Origin: JBAXGW01 sp037139195
GTDB lineage: Bacteria > Bacteroidota > Bacteroidia > Bacteroidales > JAHJDW01
Reading direction: 5' to 3'
Length of the DNA stretch: 64,000 nt
NCBI GenBank assembly: GCA_037139195.1
Contig: JBAXGW010000013.1
Span: forward strand, 17,490-81,489
The translations under genes and the position numbers were made by a program. The notes under the pieces were generated by a model. The model was not told the origin of the DNA and did no database searches. It was given only the letters and a program-made list of their open reading frames with translations. Shown here piece after piece: positions 18,689 to 27,712 of the stretch; the stretch's first letter is position 1, and each line of letters starts with the position of its first letter.

Positions 18689-19423
18689 ATGAAGAAACAA
18701 GATTTAATATTTATTTTAGTCGCATTGTTATTGATTTTTCCATTTGTGCCAAACTCTTTTTTGAGTGGATTTCAAACAGAATTTTTATATAATAAAGAAG
18801 GCAATTGGTGGTGGGCTGCAAGCTTTTTCAAATTTGCATTATTAGCTACTATGGGCGAAAGTATTGGCTTGAGAATAAGTGCAGGTGTGTACAACAGAAA
18901 AGGATTCGGTTTATTGCCTAGAGCTATCGTTTGGGGCTTTTTAGGAATTGGAATAAAAATGGCTTTTGTTGTTTATGCAGCAGGAACGCCAGCTCTAGTA
19001 GAAAAATACTTTGGTGTTAAGGGTGCAATCGATTCTATGAAAATGAAAGATTTTATGGAAGCCAGTGCTAATGGATTAGGTGGCGCGAGATTATTTACCG
19101 CATTTTGTATAAGTGCAATTCTTAATTTAACATTTGCACCTGTATTTATGACATATCACAAAATAACTGATACACACATTATTGACAATGGTGGTACATT
19201 AGCTGGTTTTTTTAAGTGGATAAAATTAAAAGATATCTTTCCTCGTTTAAATTGGAGTGTTCAGTGGAATTTTATTTTCAAACGTACAATTCCATTTTTT
19301 TGGATACCAGCCCATACAATAACATTTTTACTTCCAGGTGAGTATCAAATATTATTCGCCGCTGCATTAGGAATAGTGTTAGGTGTTATCATGTCGATTT
19401 CGAATTTAAAAACAACTAAATAA
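18689..19423 (+). CDS. Conserved membrane protein, possibly Mpv17/PMP22-like
   Basis: A 244-residue protein with about five hydrophobic segments. The C-terminal part (WSVQWNFIFKRTIPFFWIP then a helix AAALGIVLGVIMS) loosely recalls the Mpv17/PMP22 signature of a Trp-x-x-Gln-x-x-Asn-Phe stretch followed by membrane helices. I am not certain of that family. A soluble loop near 110-130 interrupts the helices. It lies between the decarboxylase operon and an aminotransferase 33 bases downstream, with which it may be co-transcribed. A role in moving a substrate or product of the neighbouring enzymes is possible but only inferred from position. Confidence 0.55.
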   Translation: MKKQDLIFILVALLLIFPFVPNSFLSGFQTEFLYNKEGNWWWAASFFKFALLATMGESIGLRISAGVYNRKGFGLLPRAIVWGFLGIGIKMAFVVYAAGTPALVEKYFGVKGAIDSMKMKDFMEASANGLGGARLFTAFCISAILNLTFAPVFMTYHKITDTHIIDNGGTLAGFFKWIKLKDIFPRLNWSVQWNFIFKRTIPFFWIPAHTITFLLPGEYQILFAAALGIVLGVIMSISNLKTTK

Positions 19424-19456
19424 TTATTTTATAAAACATATCATCCCCTAAATAAT

Positions 19457-20785
19457 ATGGCAATAAATTATAAAAACGACACCCCAATAAATTACGATAT
19501 AGTTTCTCGTATTATTGAAGACTCTGGTTTAAAAGATTTGAGCAGAGCAACTATTCGTGAGATAGTAGGGCTTGTAAACAAGATTTCGGCTGCATCTGGC
19601 GTAAAATTTATTAGAATGGAAATGGGTGTTCCAGGTTTAAAACCATCCAATATTGGTATAAACGCTGAAATAGAAGCTTTGAAAAATGGTGTTGCTTCTG
19701 ATTATCCTATGCTTGATGGTGTTCAGATTCTAAAAGATGAAACCTCTAAATTTGTTAAAATGTTTATGGACGTTGAGGTAAAGCCCGAAAGTTGTATTCC
19801 AACTGTTGGTTCTATGCAAGGCGGATATGCTTCATTTATGTTGGTAGGTGCAATTGATAAAAAGAAAGATACTTGTTTGTTCTTGGATCCAGGTTTTCCT
19901 GTTCAAAAACAGCAAATGAGCATTATTGGTAATAAATATGAGTCGTTTGATGTGTATAACTATAGAGGTGAAAAACTAAAAGAAAAACTAGAAAGCTATT
20001 TGTCTTCTGGCTCTATTAATAGTATTATTTATTCTAATCCTAATAATCCATCATGGATTTGTTTTACAGAAGAAGAGCTTCAAATAATAGGGGAGTTGGC
20101 AACAAAATACGATGTAATTGTTATTGAAGACTTAGCTTATTTTGCGATGGATTTCCGTAAAGATTTATCAAAACCTGGTCAGGCTCCATTTCAAGCAACT
20201 GTAGCAAAATATACAAATAATTATATTTTAATGATTTCTAGCTCTAAAGCATTTAGCTATGCTGGACAAAGAGTTGGAATGGTTGTTTTTTCTGACGCTT
20301 TGTATCATCGTAAATATGATGGTTTGAAGGATCGCTTTAATACAGAAGAGTTGGGTTATACGTTTGTTCAACGCTTGTTATATGCGTTATCATCTGGTAC
20401 ATCGCATTCAGCACAATATGCATTAGCTGCAATGCTTAAATCAGCAAATGAAGGAACGTATAATTTTGTAGAAGAAGTTAGAGAATATGGGGAAAGAGCA
20501 CATAAAGCTAAAAAACTTTTTACTGATAATGGATTTGAAATAGTTTATGATAAAGATATTAATGAACCAATTGCAGATGGTTTTTATTTTACAATAGCTT
20601 ATCCTGGTATTTCGAGCGGAGAGTTATTGAACGATTTAATGTATTATGGAATAGGTGCAATAGCATTAATTACCTGTGGAAGTAATAGTAGTAGCGGTTT
20701 AAGAGCATGTGTTTCCCAGATTAAAAATGATCAATTTTCAGATTTGGAATTTAGATTGAAAAAATTTAAAGAACACCATAGTTAA
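19457..20785 (+). CDS. Class I/II pyridoxal-phosphate aminotransferase
   Basis: A 442-residue fold-type I aminotransferase. The PLP lysine is about K264 in ISSSKAFSYAGQRVGM, the SNPNNPSW loop is near residue 196, and the cofactor-ring aspartate is in VIEDLAY near 215. The family transfers amino groups between amino acids and 2-oxoacids. Substrate choice cannot be read from motifs. Its position between a 4-hydroxyphenylacetate decarboxylase operon and a 2-oxoacid:ferredoxin oxidoreductase operon would fit an aromatic or branched-chain amino acid. It lies 33 bases after the membrane protein. The ATG at 19457 gives a normal N-terminal arm. Confidence 0.88.
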   Translation: MAINYKNDTPINYDIVSRIIEDSGLKDLSRATIREIVGLVNKISAASGVKFIRMEMGVPGLKPSNIGINAEIEALKNGVASDYPMLDGVQILKDETSKFVKMFMDVEVKPESCIPTVGSMQGGYASFMLVGAIDKKKDTCLFLDPGFPVQKQQMSIIGNKYESFDVYNYRGEKLKEKLESYLSSGSINSIIYSNPNNPSWICFTEEELQIIGELATKYDVIVIEDLAYFAMDFRKDLSKPGQAPFQATVAKYTNNYILMISSSKAFSYAGQRVGMVVFSDALYHRKYDGLKDRFNTEELGYTFVQRLLYALSSGTSHSAQYALAAMLKSANEGTYNFVEEVREYGERAHKAKKLFTDNGFEIVYDKDINEPIADGFYFTIAYPGISSGELLNDLMYYGIGAIALITCGSNSSSGLRACVSQIKNDQFSDLEFRLKKFKEHHS

Positions 20786-20888
20786 TATTTTGTATGGGTT
20801 TTTTAGTATAATTTAAGTTTTTTAATAAATAATTTTTATATAATTTCGTTGAGTATTAACAAATAAATATTTTTTAAAATTAATAGTA

Positions 20889-21116
20889 ATGGCAAAAGTA
20901 AAAGGAGAAATCGTTGTTAGCATTGAAAGGTGTAAAGGATGCTCAGTTTGTGTTCCTGCATGTCCTCAAGATGTTATTGCGTTGGCGAAAAACGTAAACG
21001 GTAAAGGTTATAATTATGCTGAAATGGCTAATGATAACTGCATTGGTTGTGCAAATTGCGCAATCGTTTGTCCTGATGGTGTAATCACTGTTTATAGGGC
21101 GAAAATAACGGAGTAA
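20889..21116 (+). CDS. 2-oxoacid:ferredoxin oxidoreductase, ferredoxin-like delta subunit
   Basis: A 75-residue 4Fe-4S dicluster protein with two complete CxxCxxCxxxCP motifs (CKGCSVCVPACP near residue 14 and CIGCANCAIVCP near 51). In four-subunit KOR/VOR-type enzymes this subunit carries electrons from the TPP site to external ferredoxin. It is the first gene of a delta-alpha-beta-gamma operon, 24 bases before the alpha subunit. Confidence 0.92.
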   Translation: MAKVKGEIVVSIERCKGCSVCVPACPQDVIALAKNVNGKGYNYAEMANDNCIGCANCAIVCPDGVITVYRAKITE

Positions 21117-21140
21117 AAAAACTAAAATAACAAGCTAGTA

Positions 21141-22223
21141 ATGAAAGAACAAAAATTAATGAAGGGTAACGAAGCTATCGCTGAAGCAGCTATTAGAGCA
21201 GGTGCAGATGCTTATTTTGGTTACCCGATTACTCCACAATCAGAAGTTTTGGAGTATTTAATGGCTCAAAAGCCTCATGAAAGAACCGGAATGGTTGTTT
21301 TACAAGCCGAAAGTGAAGTTGCTGCTATAAACATGGTTTATGGTGCTGCTGCTTGCGGAAGAAAAGTATTTACATCATCTTCAAGCCCTGGTATCAGTCT
21401 TAAAATGGAAGGCATATCATATATGGCTGGAGCCGAACTTCCTTGCGTTATATTAAACGTAGTGCGTGGTGGTCCTGGATTAGGAACAATTCAACCTTCT
21501 CAAGCTGATTATTTTCAAGCTGTTAAAGGTGGCGGACATGGCGATTATAAACTAATTGTTATTGCTCCTGCATCTGTGCAAGAAATGTATGATCACATGA
21601 AACTTGGTTTAGACCTTGCTTTTAAATACCGTACGCCAGTTATGGTTTTGTCTGATGGTGTTATTGGTCAGATGATGGAAAAGGTGGAAATTGATGAGCA
21701 AATTCCTCGATTAACTCCTGAGCAAATTGCTGAAAATTGTCCATGGGCAACTACAGGGAAGAAAAATGGTTCAAAAAGAAGAATTATTACTTCTTTAGAA
21801 TTGGTTGCTAGTTTGCAAGAAAAATTCAATCAGAAACTGCAAAATAAATATGATATAATACAAGAAAAAGAAATAAGATGCGAAATGATAAACTGCGATG
21901 ATGCTGACTATATTTTTGTAGCTTATGGATCAAGTGCTCGTATTAGTCAAAAAGCAATGGATATTGCCAGAGCTAAAGGCATAAAAGTTGGTTTGTTACG
22001 TCCTATCACATTGTTCCCTTTCCCAATACCACAAATTCAAGAATTAGCAACTAGAGTTAAAGGCTTCCTTTCAGTAGAAATGAGTGCTGGTCAAATGGTT
22101 GAAGATGTTCGTCTTGCAGTTAATGGAAAAGTAAAAGTTGAGCATTATGGACGTTTTGGTGGAGTAATTACTTCTCCAGAAGAAGTAGTAGAAGCGTTAG
22201 AACAAAAATTAATAGGAGGTTAA
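21141..22223 (+). CDS. vorB: 2-oxoacid:ferredoxin oxidoreductase alpha subunit (VorB/KorA type)
   Basis: A 360-residue subunit with the start KGNEAIAEAAIRAGADAYFGYPITPQSEVLEYL, recognisable in parts as the pyrimidine-binding half of the TPP fold, and a C-terminal domain with LRPITLFPFP. Annotation practice in Bacteroidales labels such proteins VorB, 3-methyl-2-oxobutanoate (2-oxoisovalerate) oxidoreductase, but very similar subunits serve 2-oxoglutarate or aryl pyruvates. The reaction is oxidative decarboxylation of a 2-oxoacid to an acyl-CoA with reduction of ferredoxin. The next gene begins 3 bases after the stop. Family is sure; substrate is not. Confidence 0.9.
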   Translation: MKEQKLMKGNEAIAEAAIRAGADAYFGYPITPQSEVLEYLMAQKPHERTGMVVLQAESEVAAINMVYGAAACGRKVFTSSSSPGISLKMEGISYMAGAELPCVILNVVRGGPGLGTIQPSQADYFQAVKGGGHGDYKLIVIAPASVQEMYDHMKLGLDLAFKYRTPVMVLSDGVIGQMMEKVEIDEQIPRLTPEQIAENCPWATTGKKNGSKRRIITSLELVASLQEKFNQKLQNKYDIIQEKEIRCEMINCDDADYIFVAYGSSARISQKAMDIARAKGIKVGLLRPITLFPFPIPQIQELATRVKGFLSVEMSAGQMVEDVRLAVNGKVKVEHYGRFGGVITSPEEVVEALEQKLIGG

Positions 22224-22226
22224 GCA

Positions 22227-22997
22227 ATGGAAGATATACGTAAACCAGAAAATCTAATTTATCAAAGAAGCAAACTAATGACAGAGGAAGAGTTATCTTA
22301 CTGTCCAGGTTGCGGACATGGAACAGTTCATCAATTAATAGCTAATGTTATTGAGGAAATGGGTATACAAGAGGAAACTATAGGTGTAGCTCCTGTTGGT
22401 TGTTCTGTGCTAATGTACAAATTTATTGATGTTGACGTTCAACAAGCTGCTCACGGTCGCGCACCTGCAGTTGCTACTGGTATAAAAAGAGTTATGCCCG
22501 ATAAATATGTTTTTACATATCAAGGTGATGGCGATTTAGCTGCTATTGGCACCGCTGAAACTATTCATGCAATTAACCGTGGAGAAAATATCTGTATCTT
22601 TTTCGTGAATAATGGTATTTATGGTATGACGGGTGGACAAATGGCTCCAACTACTCTGCCTAATATGCCTACTTCAACATCGCCTTATGGTCGTGATGTG
22701 AAAATGATGGGTAATCCTTTAAGAATAACTGAATTAGTAGCTCAACTACCAGGTGCATATAATGTATCTCGTCATGCAGTTCATACTCCATCGGCGGTTC
22801 GTAAAGCTAAAAAAGCGATTAGAGCCGCTTTTGAAAATCAAAAATTGGATAAAGGTGTTACTTTTATTGAGTTTGTTTCAAACTGTAATTCAGGTTGGAA
22901 AATGACTCCTGTAAAATCTAACGAATGGATGGTAGAAAATATGTTCCCAGCTTATCCACTTGGCGATATTAAAGTAAATGGTGAAATTGTTAAATAA
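22227..22997 (+). CDS. 2-oxoacid:ferredoxin oxidoreductase beta subunit (TPP-binding)
   Basis: A 256-residue thiamine-pyrophosphate-binding subunit. CPGCGHG near residue 27 and the diphosphate/Mg motif GDGDLAAIG near 98, followed by NNGIYGMTGGQ, are the family landmarks. It pairs with the alpha subunit to form the active site. The single CxxC at the N-terminus is normal; clusters are on the delta subunit. Third gene of the operon, 20 bases before gamma. Confidence 0.92.
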   Translation: MEDIRKPENLIYQRSKLMTEEELSYCPGCGHGTVHQLIANVIEEMGIQEETIGVAPVGCSVLMYKFIDVDVQQAAHGRAPAVATGIKRVMPDKYVFTYQGDGDLAAIGTAETIHAINRGENICIFFVNNGIYGMTGGQMAPTTLPNMPTSTSPYGRDVKMMGNPLRITELVAQLPGAYNVSRHAVHTPSAVRKAKKAIRAAFENQKLDKGVTFIEFVSNCNSGWKMTPVKSNEWMVENMFPAYPLGDIKVNGEIVK

Positions 22998-23017
22998 TAA
23001 TTAAAAAATAAAATAAA

Positions 23018-23569
23018 ATGACTGAAGAAATAATCATCGCTGGATTTGGTGGACAAGGTGTCTTGTCGATGGGTAAAATCCTTGCGTATTCAGGCATGAT
23101 GCAAAATCAAGAGGTTAGCTGGATGCCTTCGTACGGACCTGAAATGCGTGGCGGTACGGCTAATGTTACTGTAATAATTAGTGATGAAAGAATAAGTTCT
23201 CCTGTAATTAACGCGTTTGATACTGCAATTATCCTTAATCAACAATCGTTGGATAAGTTCGAATGTACTGTTAAACCTGGTGGAATTTTAATGTATGATC
23301 CTAATGGTATTACTCGTCATCCTGAACGTAAAGATATACATATCTACACTGTTGAAGCTGCGGAAGAAGCTGCAAAAATGGGATTACAAAAGGTTTTCAA
23401 TATGGTGGTTTTAGGTGCTTATCTTAAAATTAAACCTATCGTGAAAATTGAAAATGTTATTCTTGGTTTGAAAAAATCATTGCCAGAAAGATATCATAAA
23501 TTGATACCTGAAAACGAAAAAGCTATTACAGTTGGTATGAATGCTGTTAAGCAAATACAATCATTGTAA
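23018..23569 (+). CDS. 2-oxoacid:ferredoxin oxidoreductase gamma subunit
   Basis: A 183-residue subunit with the family's glycine-rich start (AGFGGQGVLSMGKIL) and the SYGPEMRGGTANVTV motif near residues 44-60, typical of the CoA-binding gamma domain. It completes the delta-alpha-beta-gamma set and is the last gene before a strong hairpin terminator at 23590. Confidence 0.93.
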   Translation: MTEEIIIAGFGGQGVLSMGKILAYSGMMQNQEVSWMPSYGPEMRGGTANVTVIISDERISSPVINAFDTAIILNQQSLDKFECTVKPGGILMYDPNGITRHPERKDIHIYTVEAAEEAAKMGLQKVFNMVVLGAYLKIKPIVKIENVILGLKKSLPERYHKLIPENEKAITVGMNAVKQIQSL

Positions 23570-23589
23570 TACTTTTTATTGTAAAAAAA

Positions 23590-23623
23590 GCGAGAATCTC
23601 ATCATGGGATTCTCGCTTTTTTT
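23590..23623 (+). terminator. Intrinsic terminator of the oxidoreductase operon
   Basis: GCGAGAATC at 23590-23598 pairs with GATTCTCGC at 23608-23616. Two further pairs extend it to an 11-bp stem with a five-base loop, followed by seven T. Confidence 0.93.
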
Positions 23624-23664
23624 ATGCTTATCCCTAAGCATTTTATGGCGCTTATAATATGAAA

Positions 23665-23739
23665 GCTCTTCGTCTCCGCACATAGTGACTGCGGGCTGAG
23701 TTTTTCGACAGGCTCAAGACAGGCTGTGTCGAAGTCTAC
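23665..23739 (+). repeat. Dispersed palindromic repeat, copy A
   Basis: An intergenic element with the family's parts: TTCGTCTCCGC, GTGACTGCGGGCTGAG and a final GTCGAAGTCTACAAAGAG. It also has an inner hairpin TTCGACA...TGTCGAA. It is more rearranged than copies B and E and shares its right flank with copy D. Confidence 0.65.
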
Positions 23740-23790
23740 AAAGAGATTGTATAAAATACTTGCGGAATTTAGGCTTATAATGAGATTTCA

Positions 23791-24258
23791 TTATTGCTTC
23801 AAAAAATCCACGCACTCATCGCTTTCTATAAATACATTTATCGAACTGAACTGAGGTTTTAATATTTCGCATCCGTCTCTGTCTATAAAACCCATTTTGC
23901 CATGTTTTTCTACCAAAGCCCAGCCTTTTTTATATTTGTCAAATTGTTCTATATTAGAATATTTGGGCTTGACTACTTCACAACCTGCATTGTCAATAAA
24001 TCCGAATTTGCTGTTTTTCTGAACTAATGCCCAATTTTCTTGAAATTCTCCAAAAGGATATATATAATCATATTTAGGCTCTACAACAATATTCCCGTAT
24101 GTGTCGATGAAGCCTTGTTTGTTGTGTCTTTCAACCAAAGACCAGTTTGTGGGATAGCTTGCTTGAATTGAACTATCCTTTTTAGTGCTGTCGGGTTTTT
24201 CTTGTGAAAAAACACTTAGACTGATTGTTAGCGTAATAATTAATAATAGAGTTTTCAT
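23791..24258 (-). CDS. Exported WG-repeat protein
   Basis: A 155-residue protein with a signal peptide ending VFSQ (about residue 19) and three WG-type repeats from about residue 38. Each has a WALVxKxxKxGFIDxxG core followed by a VVxPKY-type strand. WG repeats are common in Bacteroidota and have no established activity. The usual proteins have more repeats, so this is a short member. The upstream neighbour on the same strand (flavin reductase) ends 58 bases away and may be independent. Confidence 0.85.
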   Translation of the reverse strand: MKTLLLIITLTISLSVFSQEKPDSTKKDSSIQASYPTNWSLVERHNKQGFIDTYGNIVVEPKYDYIYPFGEFQENWALVQKNSKFGFIDNAGCEVVKPKYSNIEQFDKYKKGWALVEKHGKMGFIDRDGCEILKPQFSSINVFIESDECVDFLKQ

Positions 24259-24316
24259 AGCGTTAGTTTTCTTGTTTTAAAGAATAACGCAAAAAAGAAC
24301 TTTGGTTACAATCGTG

Positions 24317-24889
24317 TTATTTTTTCAATTCAGTTCCACTTTTAAAAGCTGCACCAACTTGTTTACCAACTCCAAAATACTGACTTTGAATTGGCGCATA
24401 AAGCAATGGTTTAATCATTTCAATATTTGGAATTCCTTTTTCATTCAAGCAATTTTCATCGCATTTAACATCTATAATTTCACCAATAAACTGTATATGA
24501 GAGCCTATATTTACAGTTTGTATAAGTTTACATTCAATAACTAAAGGAAATTCTTTAATATAAGGTGCATTCACAAATTCCGACTTTACAGATGTTAATC
24601 CTGCTTTTTCAAATTTATTTACTTCACGACCAGATACAATTCCGCTGTAATCGGCTTCTTTTACTTGGTTTTCCGACGGAATATTTATTGTAAATGCTTG
24701 ATTTAAAGTAATGTTATCATACGTCAATCTCGATTCTCTTACAGAGATAGCTATGCATGGCGGCACTGAATTGCATATTCCGCCCCAAGCCACAGCCATA
24801 ATATTTGGATTGTTATCTTTGTCATAAGTTCCTACTATTAATACTGGAGCAGGATAGAGGATTGTTTTTGCGCCGATTGATTTTTTCAT
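24317..24889 (-). CDS. Flavin reductase family protein
   Basis: A 190-residue protein of the FMN-binding split-barrel class. The N-terminal PAPVLIVGTYDKDNNPNIMAVAWGG and CIAISVRESRLTYDNI (in part) and a later FTINIPS are the usual landmarks for FMN binding. Members reduce free flavins with NAD(P)H or serve as flavoprotein partners; stand-alone members in anaerobes often have unknown roles. It lies about 60 bases downstream of the LuxC-type acyl-CoA reductase on the same strand, so the two may form an operon. Confidence 0.88.
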   Translation of the reverse strand: MKKSIGAKTILYPAPVLIVGTYDKDNNPNIMAVAWGGICNSVPPCIAISVRESRLTYDNITLNQAFTINIPSENQVKEADYSGIVSGREVNKFEKAGLTSVKSEFVNAPYIKEFPLVIECKLIQTVNIGSHIQFIGEIIDVKCDENCLNEKGIPNIEMIKPLLYAPIQSQYFGVGKQVGAAFKSGTELKK

Positions 24890-24951
24890 AACGATATAAT
24901 GGAGTTTTTTTTAAAAATTAATAGCAAGGTTAATATAAATTCGAGAGATTA

Positions 24952-26013
24952 TTAGTTAGTAGAATTCACTGATAATATAAACTTCACCGTATCCACATTA
25001 TCAGCATAATCCCATAATTCAGGGGCTTGCGATTTCCCGAATGGTACCGTTTTAAATAATTGATTTTCTAATCCAACAACACATTGAATTGCTTCGGCAT
25101 TTGTTGTTAAGTTGCTTTGAACTTTTTCAAGTGTTTCGTATCTTTCAAAATTATAAACCGCCACTGGACTTGAAAAAGAAGCGCTTTCAATAAATAAAGC
25201 ATATTCTAAATCAAAAAACACATCCGAATTTAAAAGGAAAATAGCTTTGTGATAGGTGTAGTTGTTGTAATATTTATTGTTGTCAATCAGGTGTTTCCAT
25301 GGTGTTAGTAAATCGAAAAATGTTTCAATTTTGTAGTTCTGAGGTATGTATATTTTCGAAACATTACGACAGCCCATGCCAAAGAAATCAAATAAATCGC
25401 TTCCTAATAATATAAGTTCATTTTCTGTTTCTTTGCCTGTTAAAACTGCGACTGAATTTCTGCTTTTGCGAATAATATTTGGATATTTTTTAAAGTAATA
25501 TTCAAAATACTGTGCCGAATTATTGCTTCCTGTGGCAATTATAGCCTCGAAGTTTTCGAGTTTTTCTTCGGCAAATAAAATTTTATTTTCGAAATCGTTA
25601 TTTAGTTCAGTAATAATTTTTGCAATTGCTGGCAAAACGTATTTGTCGTTATGCGAAAGCTTTGTTAGTATTGTGTTTCCAGTAATTAAGATACATAGGA
25701 AATCGTGGAACCCAACCAATGGGATGTTTCCAGCCATAATAACAGCAACTGTTTTTTTGTTTGTTTCTTCTATCTGATATGGATTTAGCCACTTTGAAAG
25801 TTGTTCCTTATTCAGCCATTTGGCAATGTTTTTTATTCCATAATTATATGAATCTTCGAAGAACCAGGGGTTTTCGTAACAAGTTTTTCTAATTGCTTCG
25901 TTCAATAAATCATGGAATTTTGAATATTCTGAATTTTGTTCCTTGTTATTAAGCGAGCTTAAAATGTTTCCAAGTTCTGCAAACGAATTAATTCTTTTTG
26001 ATAACTGAGTCAT
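24952..26013 (-). CDS. LuxC-type acyl-CoA reductase
   Basis: A 353-residue protein resembling the acyl-CoA reductase (LuxC) family of the aldehyde dehydrogenase superfamily, which reduces fatty acyl-CoA or acyl-protein thioesters to aldehydes with NADPH. Landmarks are VAVIMAGNIPLVGFHDF near residue 90, a serine-rich IRKSRNSVAVLTG segment near 190, and the nucleophile-type cysteine in FGMGCRNVSKIYIP near 215. The ATG at 26013 is chosen because it gives the family's typical start; an upstream ATG at 26082 would add 23 residues. Bacteroidota commonly carry such a gene outside any lux context, so it does not imply light production. Confidence 0.8.
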   Translation of the reverse strand: MTQLSKRINSFAELGNILSSLNNKEQNSEYSKFHDLLNEAIRKTCYENPWFFEDSYNYGIKNIAKWLNKEQLSKWLNPYQIEETNKKTVAVIMAGNIPLVGFHDFLCILITGNTILTKLSHNDKYVLPAIAKIITELNNDFENKILFAEEKLENFEAIIATGSNNSAQYFEYYFKKYPNIIRKSRNSVAVLTGKETENELILLGSDLFDFFGMGCRNVSKIYIPQNYKIETFFDLLTPWKHLIDNNKYYNNYTYHKAIFLLNSDVFFDLEYALFIESASFSSPVAVYNFERYETLEKVQSNLTTNAEAIQCVVGLENQLFKTVPFGKSQAPELWDYADNVDTVKFILSVNSTN

Positions 26014-26095
26014 GGAATTTTTGTATTTTTGGTTTTGAATGTGCAATAAAGTTAGATTTGTAAAGTTAAGAATAAATGACAATAGCTTTTAAATT

Positions 26096-26671
26096 ATGAT
26101 AAAACAAATAATAATTATATTTTTTTTAGCTTTTAATTCATTTTTTTTATTTGGGCAAAATGATTCAGCAATGAATTATAAAGATATTGATAATTGGTCA
26201 ATTTCTTATTTGAATCCAGATTATATTGATTCAAATTTTTTGTTAGAGTCAATTATAGAAAAATATGGTTGGACGTTTAAAATAAGTGAATTCAAACTTG
26301 AAATTCCTGATTTTTATTATGATAACGATACTCTTTGTGTAATTTTGAGCAAATTCCATACTTTTGGGAATCCAACTTCAGATTCAATAATTTGTTTTGA
26401 TTCGTGTTCAATTGTATTTGAAAACAATAAGAAAGAATTATTGAAATTTGGAGATATAATTTTATGCGAGTGGCATTGGAATCAAAATGAAAACAGACAT
26501 ATTCCAAAAGCACTTAGTACTCCTATAAGAATTGCTGATTTTGATAATGACGAATTAAATGATCTTAGGATTGAATTTATTTCTGAAGGACGAAAGAAAA
26601 TTTTTTATGTTTTTCAAAAATCAAAAAAAAATCTGGTTTTTATTAAAAAGGAAATATTTAATAAAGAATAG
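26096..26671 (+). CDS. Exported protein of unknown function
   Basis: A 191-residue protein with a signal peptide (very hydrophobic, ending FLFGQ near residue 21). The rest is rich in Asp, Asn, Ile and Phe, with a segment IADFDNDELNDLRIEF near residue 142 that resembles an FG-GAP/VCBS-like calcium loop. I do not recognise the family. It ends 2 bases before the next gene, so the two are probably one operon. Confidence 0.65.
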   Translation: MIKQIIIIFFLAFNSFFLFGQNDSAMNYKDIDNWSISYLNPDYIDSNFLLESIIEKYGWTFKISEFKLEIPDFYYDNDTLCVILSKFHTFGNPTSDSIICFDSCSIVFENNKKELLKFGDIILCEWHWNQNENRHIPKALSTPIRIADFDNDELNDLRIEFISEGRKKIFYVFQKSKKNLVFIKKEIFNKE

Positions 26672-26673
26672 TT

Positions 26674-27711
26674 ATGTTGAATAAAAAGTTCGTTTTCGTT
26701 TCTTTTATTTTAATTCAAGGATTACTTGGGTTTTCGCAAATAGATTTGCCCTTTTTTAAAGAAAAAGAAGATTCTTTAATCGTGTACGGTAAGTTAATGC
26801 TAAATGCCGAAACTGATGATCAGCGAGTTGAAGCAAATCAGAAATTCAAAAGCATATTATTCGAAGCCTTAAAGAAAGAAAATTCTTTTCAGTATAATTT
26901 TGATTCTTTATTGATGATTGCTCGATTAATGCCAGAAGATAAATCTTTTCGCCTATACAATTGGCATATCAATAAATCAAATGGGACCTATTTGTATTTT
27001 GGTGTAATTCAGGTTTTTAATGAGAAAAAGAAAAAATACGATATTTATTGGCTTTCGGATAAAACGATGGATATTATGATTCCACAAGAAGAAAAATTGG
27101 GAAATGACAAGTGGTACGGTGCTCATTATTATAAAGTGATTGAGAATAAGGATGGTGGAAAAAAATACTATACGCTTTTAGGTTGGAAAGGAAATAATCA
27201 GCTAACACAAAAAAAAGTAATCGATGTATTGCTCTTTAATAGTAGTGGGAAACCAACTTTTGGAGATGCTATTTTTAAAGTGGGAAAAAAGCCTGCTAAA
27301 CGGGTTGTTTTTGAGTATTCGTCAACTGTTAGCATGACGATGAAGTATCATGAAAAAACAGGATATATAGTTTATGATCATTTGTCGCCGAAAGATGATA
27401 ATTTAAAAGGTCAATTTCAGTATTATGGTCCCGATTTTACCTATGATGCCTTGAAATTTAAAAATGGCAAATGGCATAAAGTAGATGATTTTGAAGCCAG
27501 AAATGATGATGTTAGATACACAAAAAAGGATTACAAAAAGGATTTAAAGCTGATAAAAGAAAAACTGGAAAATAACCAGATAACAAAAGATATGTACTTG
27601 AAGGAAGTGGAGGTTATTGAACGAAAATTAAATCGTAAACCTCAGAAGAGCTCAGAATTAAAAGGTACCGTGAAGGTGAAGCCGGTGGTGCCTGAAAAAT
27701 CGGGGAAATAA
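26674..27711 (+). CDS. Exported conserved protein of unknown function
   Basis: A 345-residue protein with a signal peptide ending LLGFSQ (about residue 22). The central part has a run of beta-strand-like segments (YLYFGVIQVF, YDIYWLSDK, KKYYTLLGWKG and VVFEYSS) and a DHLSPKDDNLKGQFQYYGPDFTYDALKF segment, recognisable in pieces from many Bacteroidales proteins without known function. The C-terminal 60 residues are lysine-rich and probably helical. It is coupled to the preceding exported gene by 2 bases and its stop lies one base before the stop of the convergent BASS gene. Confidence 0.7.
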   Translation: MLNKKFVFVSFILIQGLLGFSQIDLPFFKEKEDSLIVYGKLMLNAETDDQRVEANQKFKSILFEALKKENSFQYNFDSLLMIARLMPEDKSFRLYNWHINKSNGTYLYFGVIQVFNEKKKKYDIYWLSDKTMDIMIPQEEKLGNDKWYGAHYYKVIENKDGGKKYYTLLGWKGNNQLTQKKVIDVLLFNSSGKPTFGDAIFKVGKKPAKRVVFEYSSTVSMTMKYHEKTGYIVYDHLSPKDDNLKGQFQYYGPDFTYDALKFKNGKWHKVDDFEARNDDVRYTKKDYKKDLKLIKEKLENNQITKDMYLKEVEVIERKLNRKPQKSSELKGTVKVKPVVPEKSGK

Positions 27712-27712
27712 A

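Noticed and set aside
24952..26013. Bioluminescence gene
   Set aside because: LuxC-type reductases are widespread in Bacteroidota and no luciferase subunit or acyl-transferase is present.
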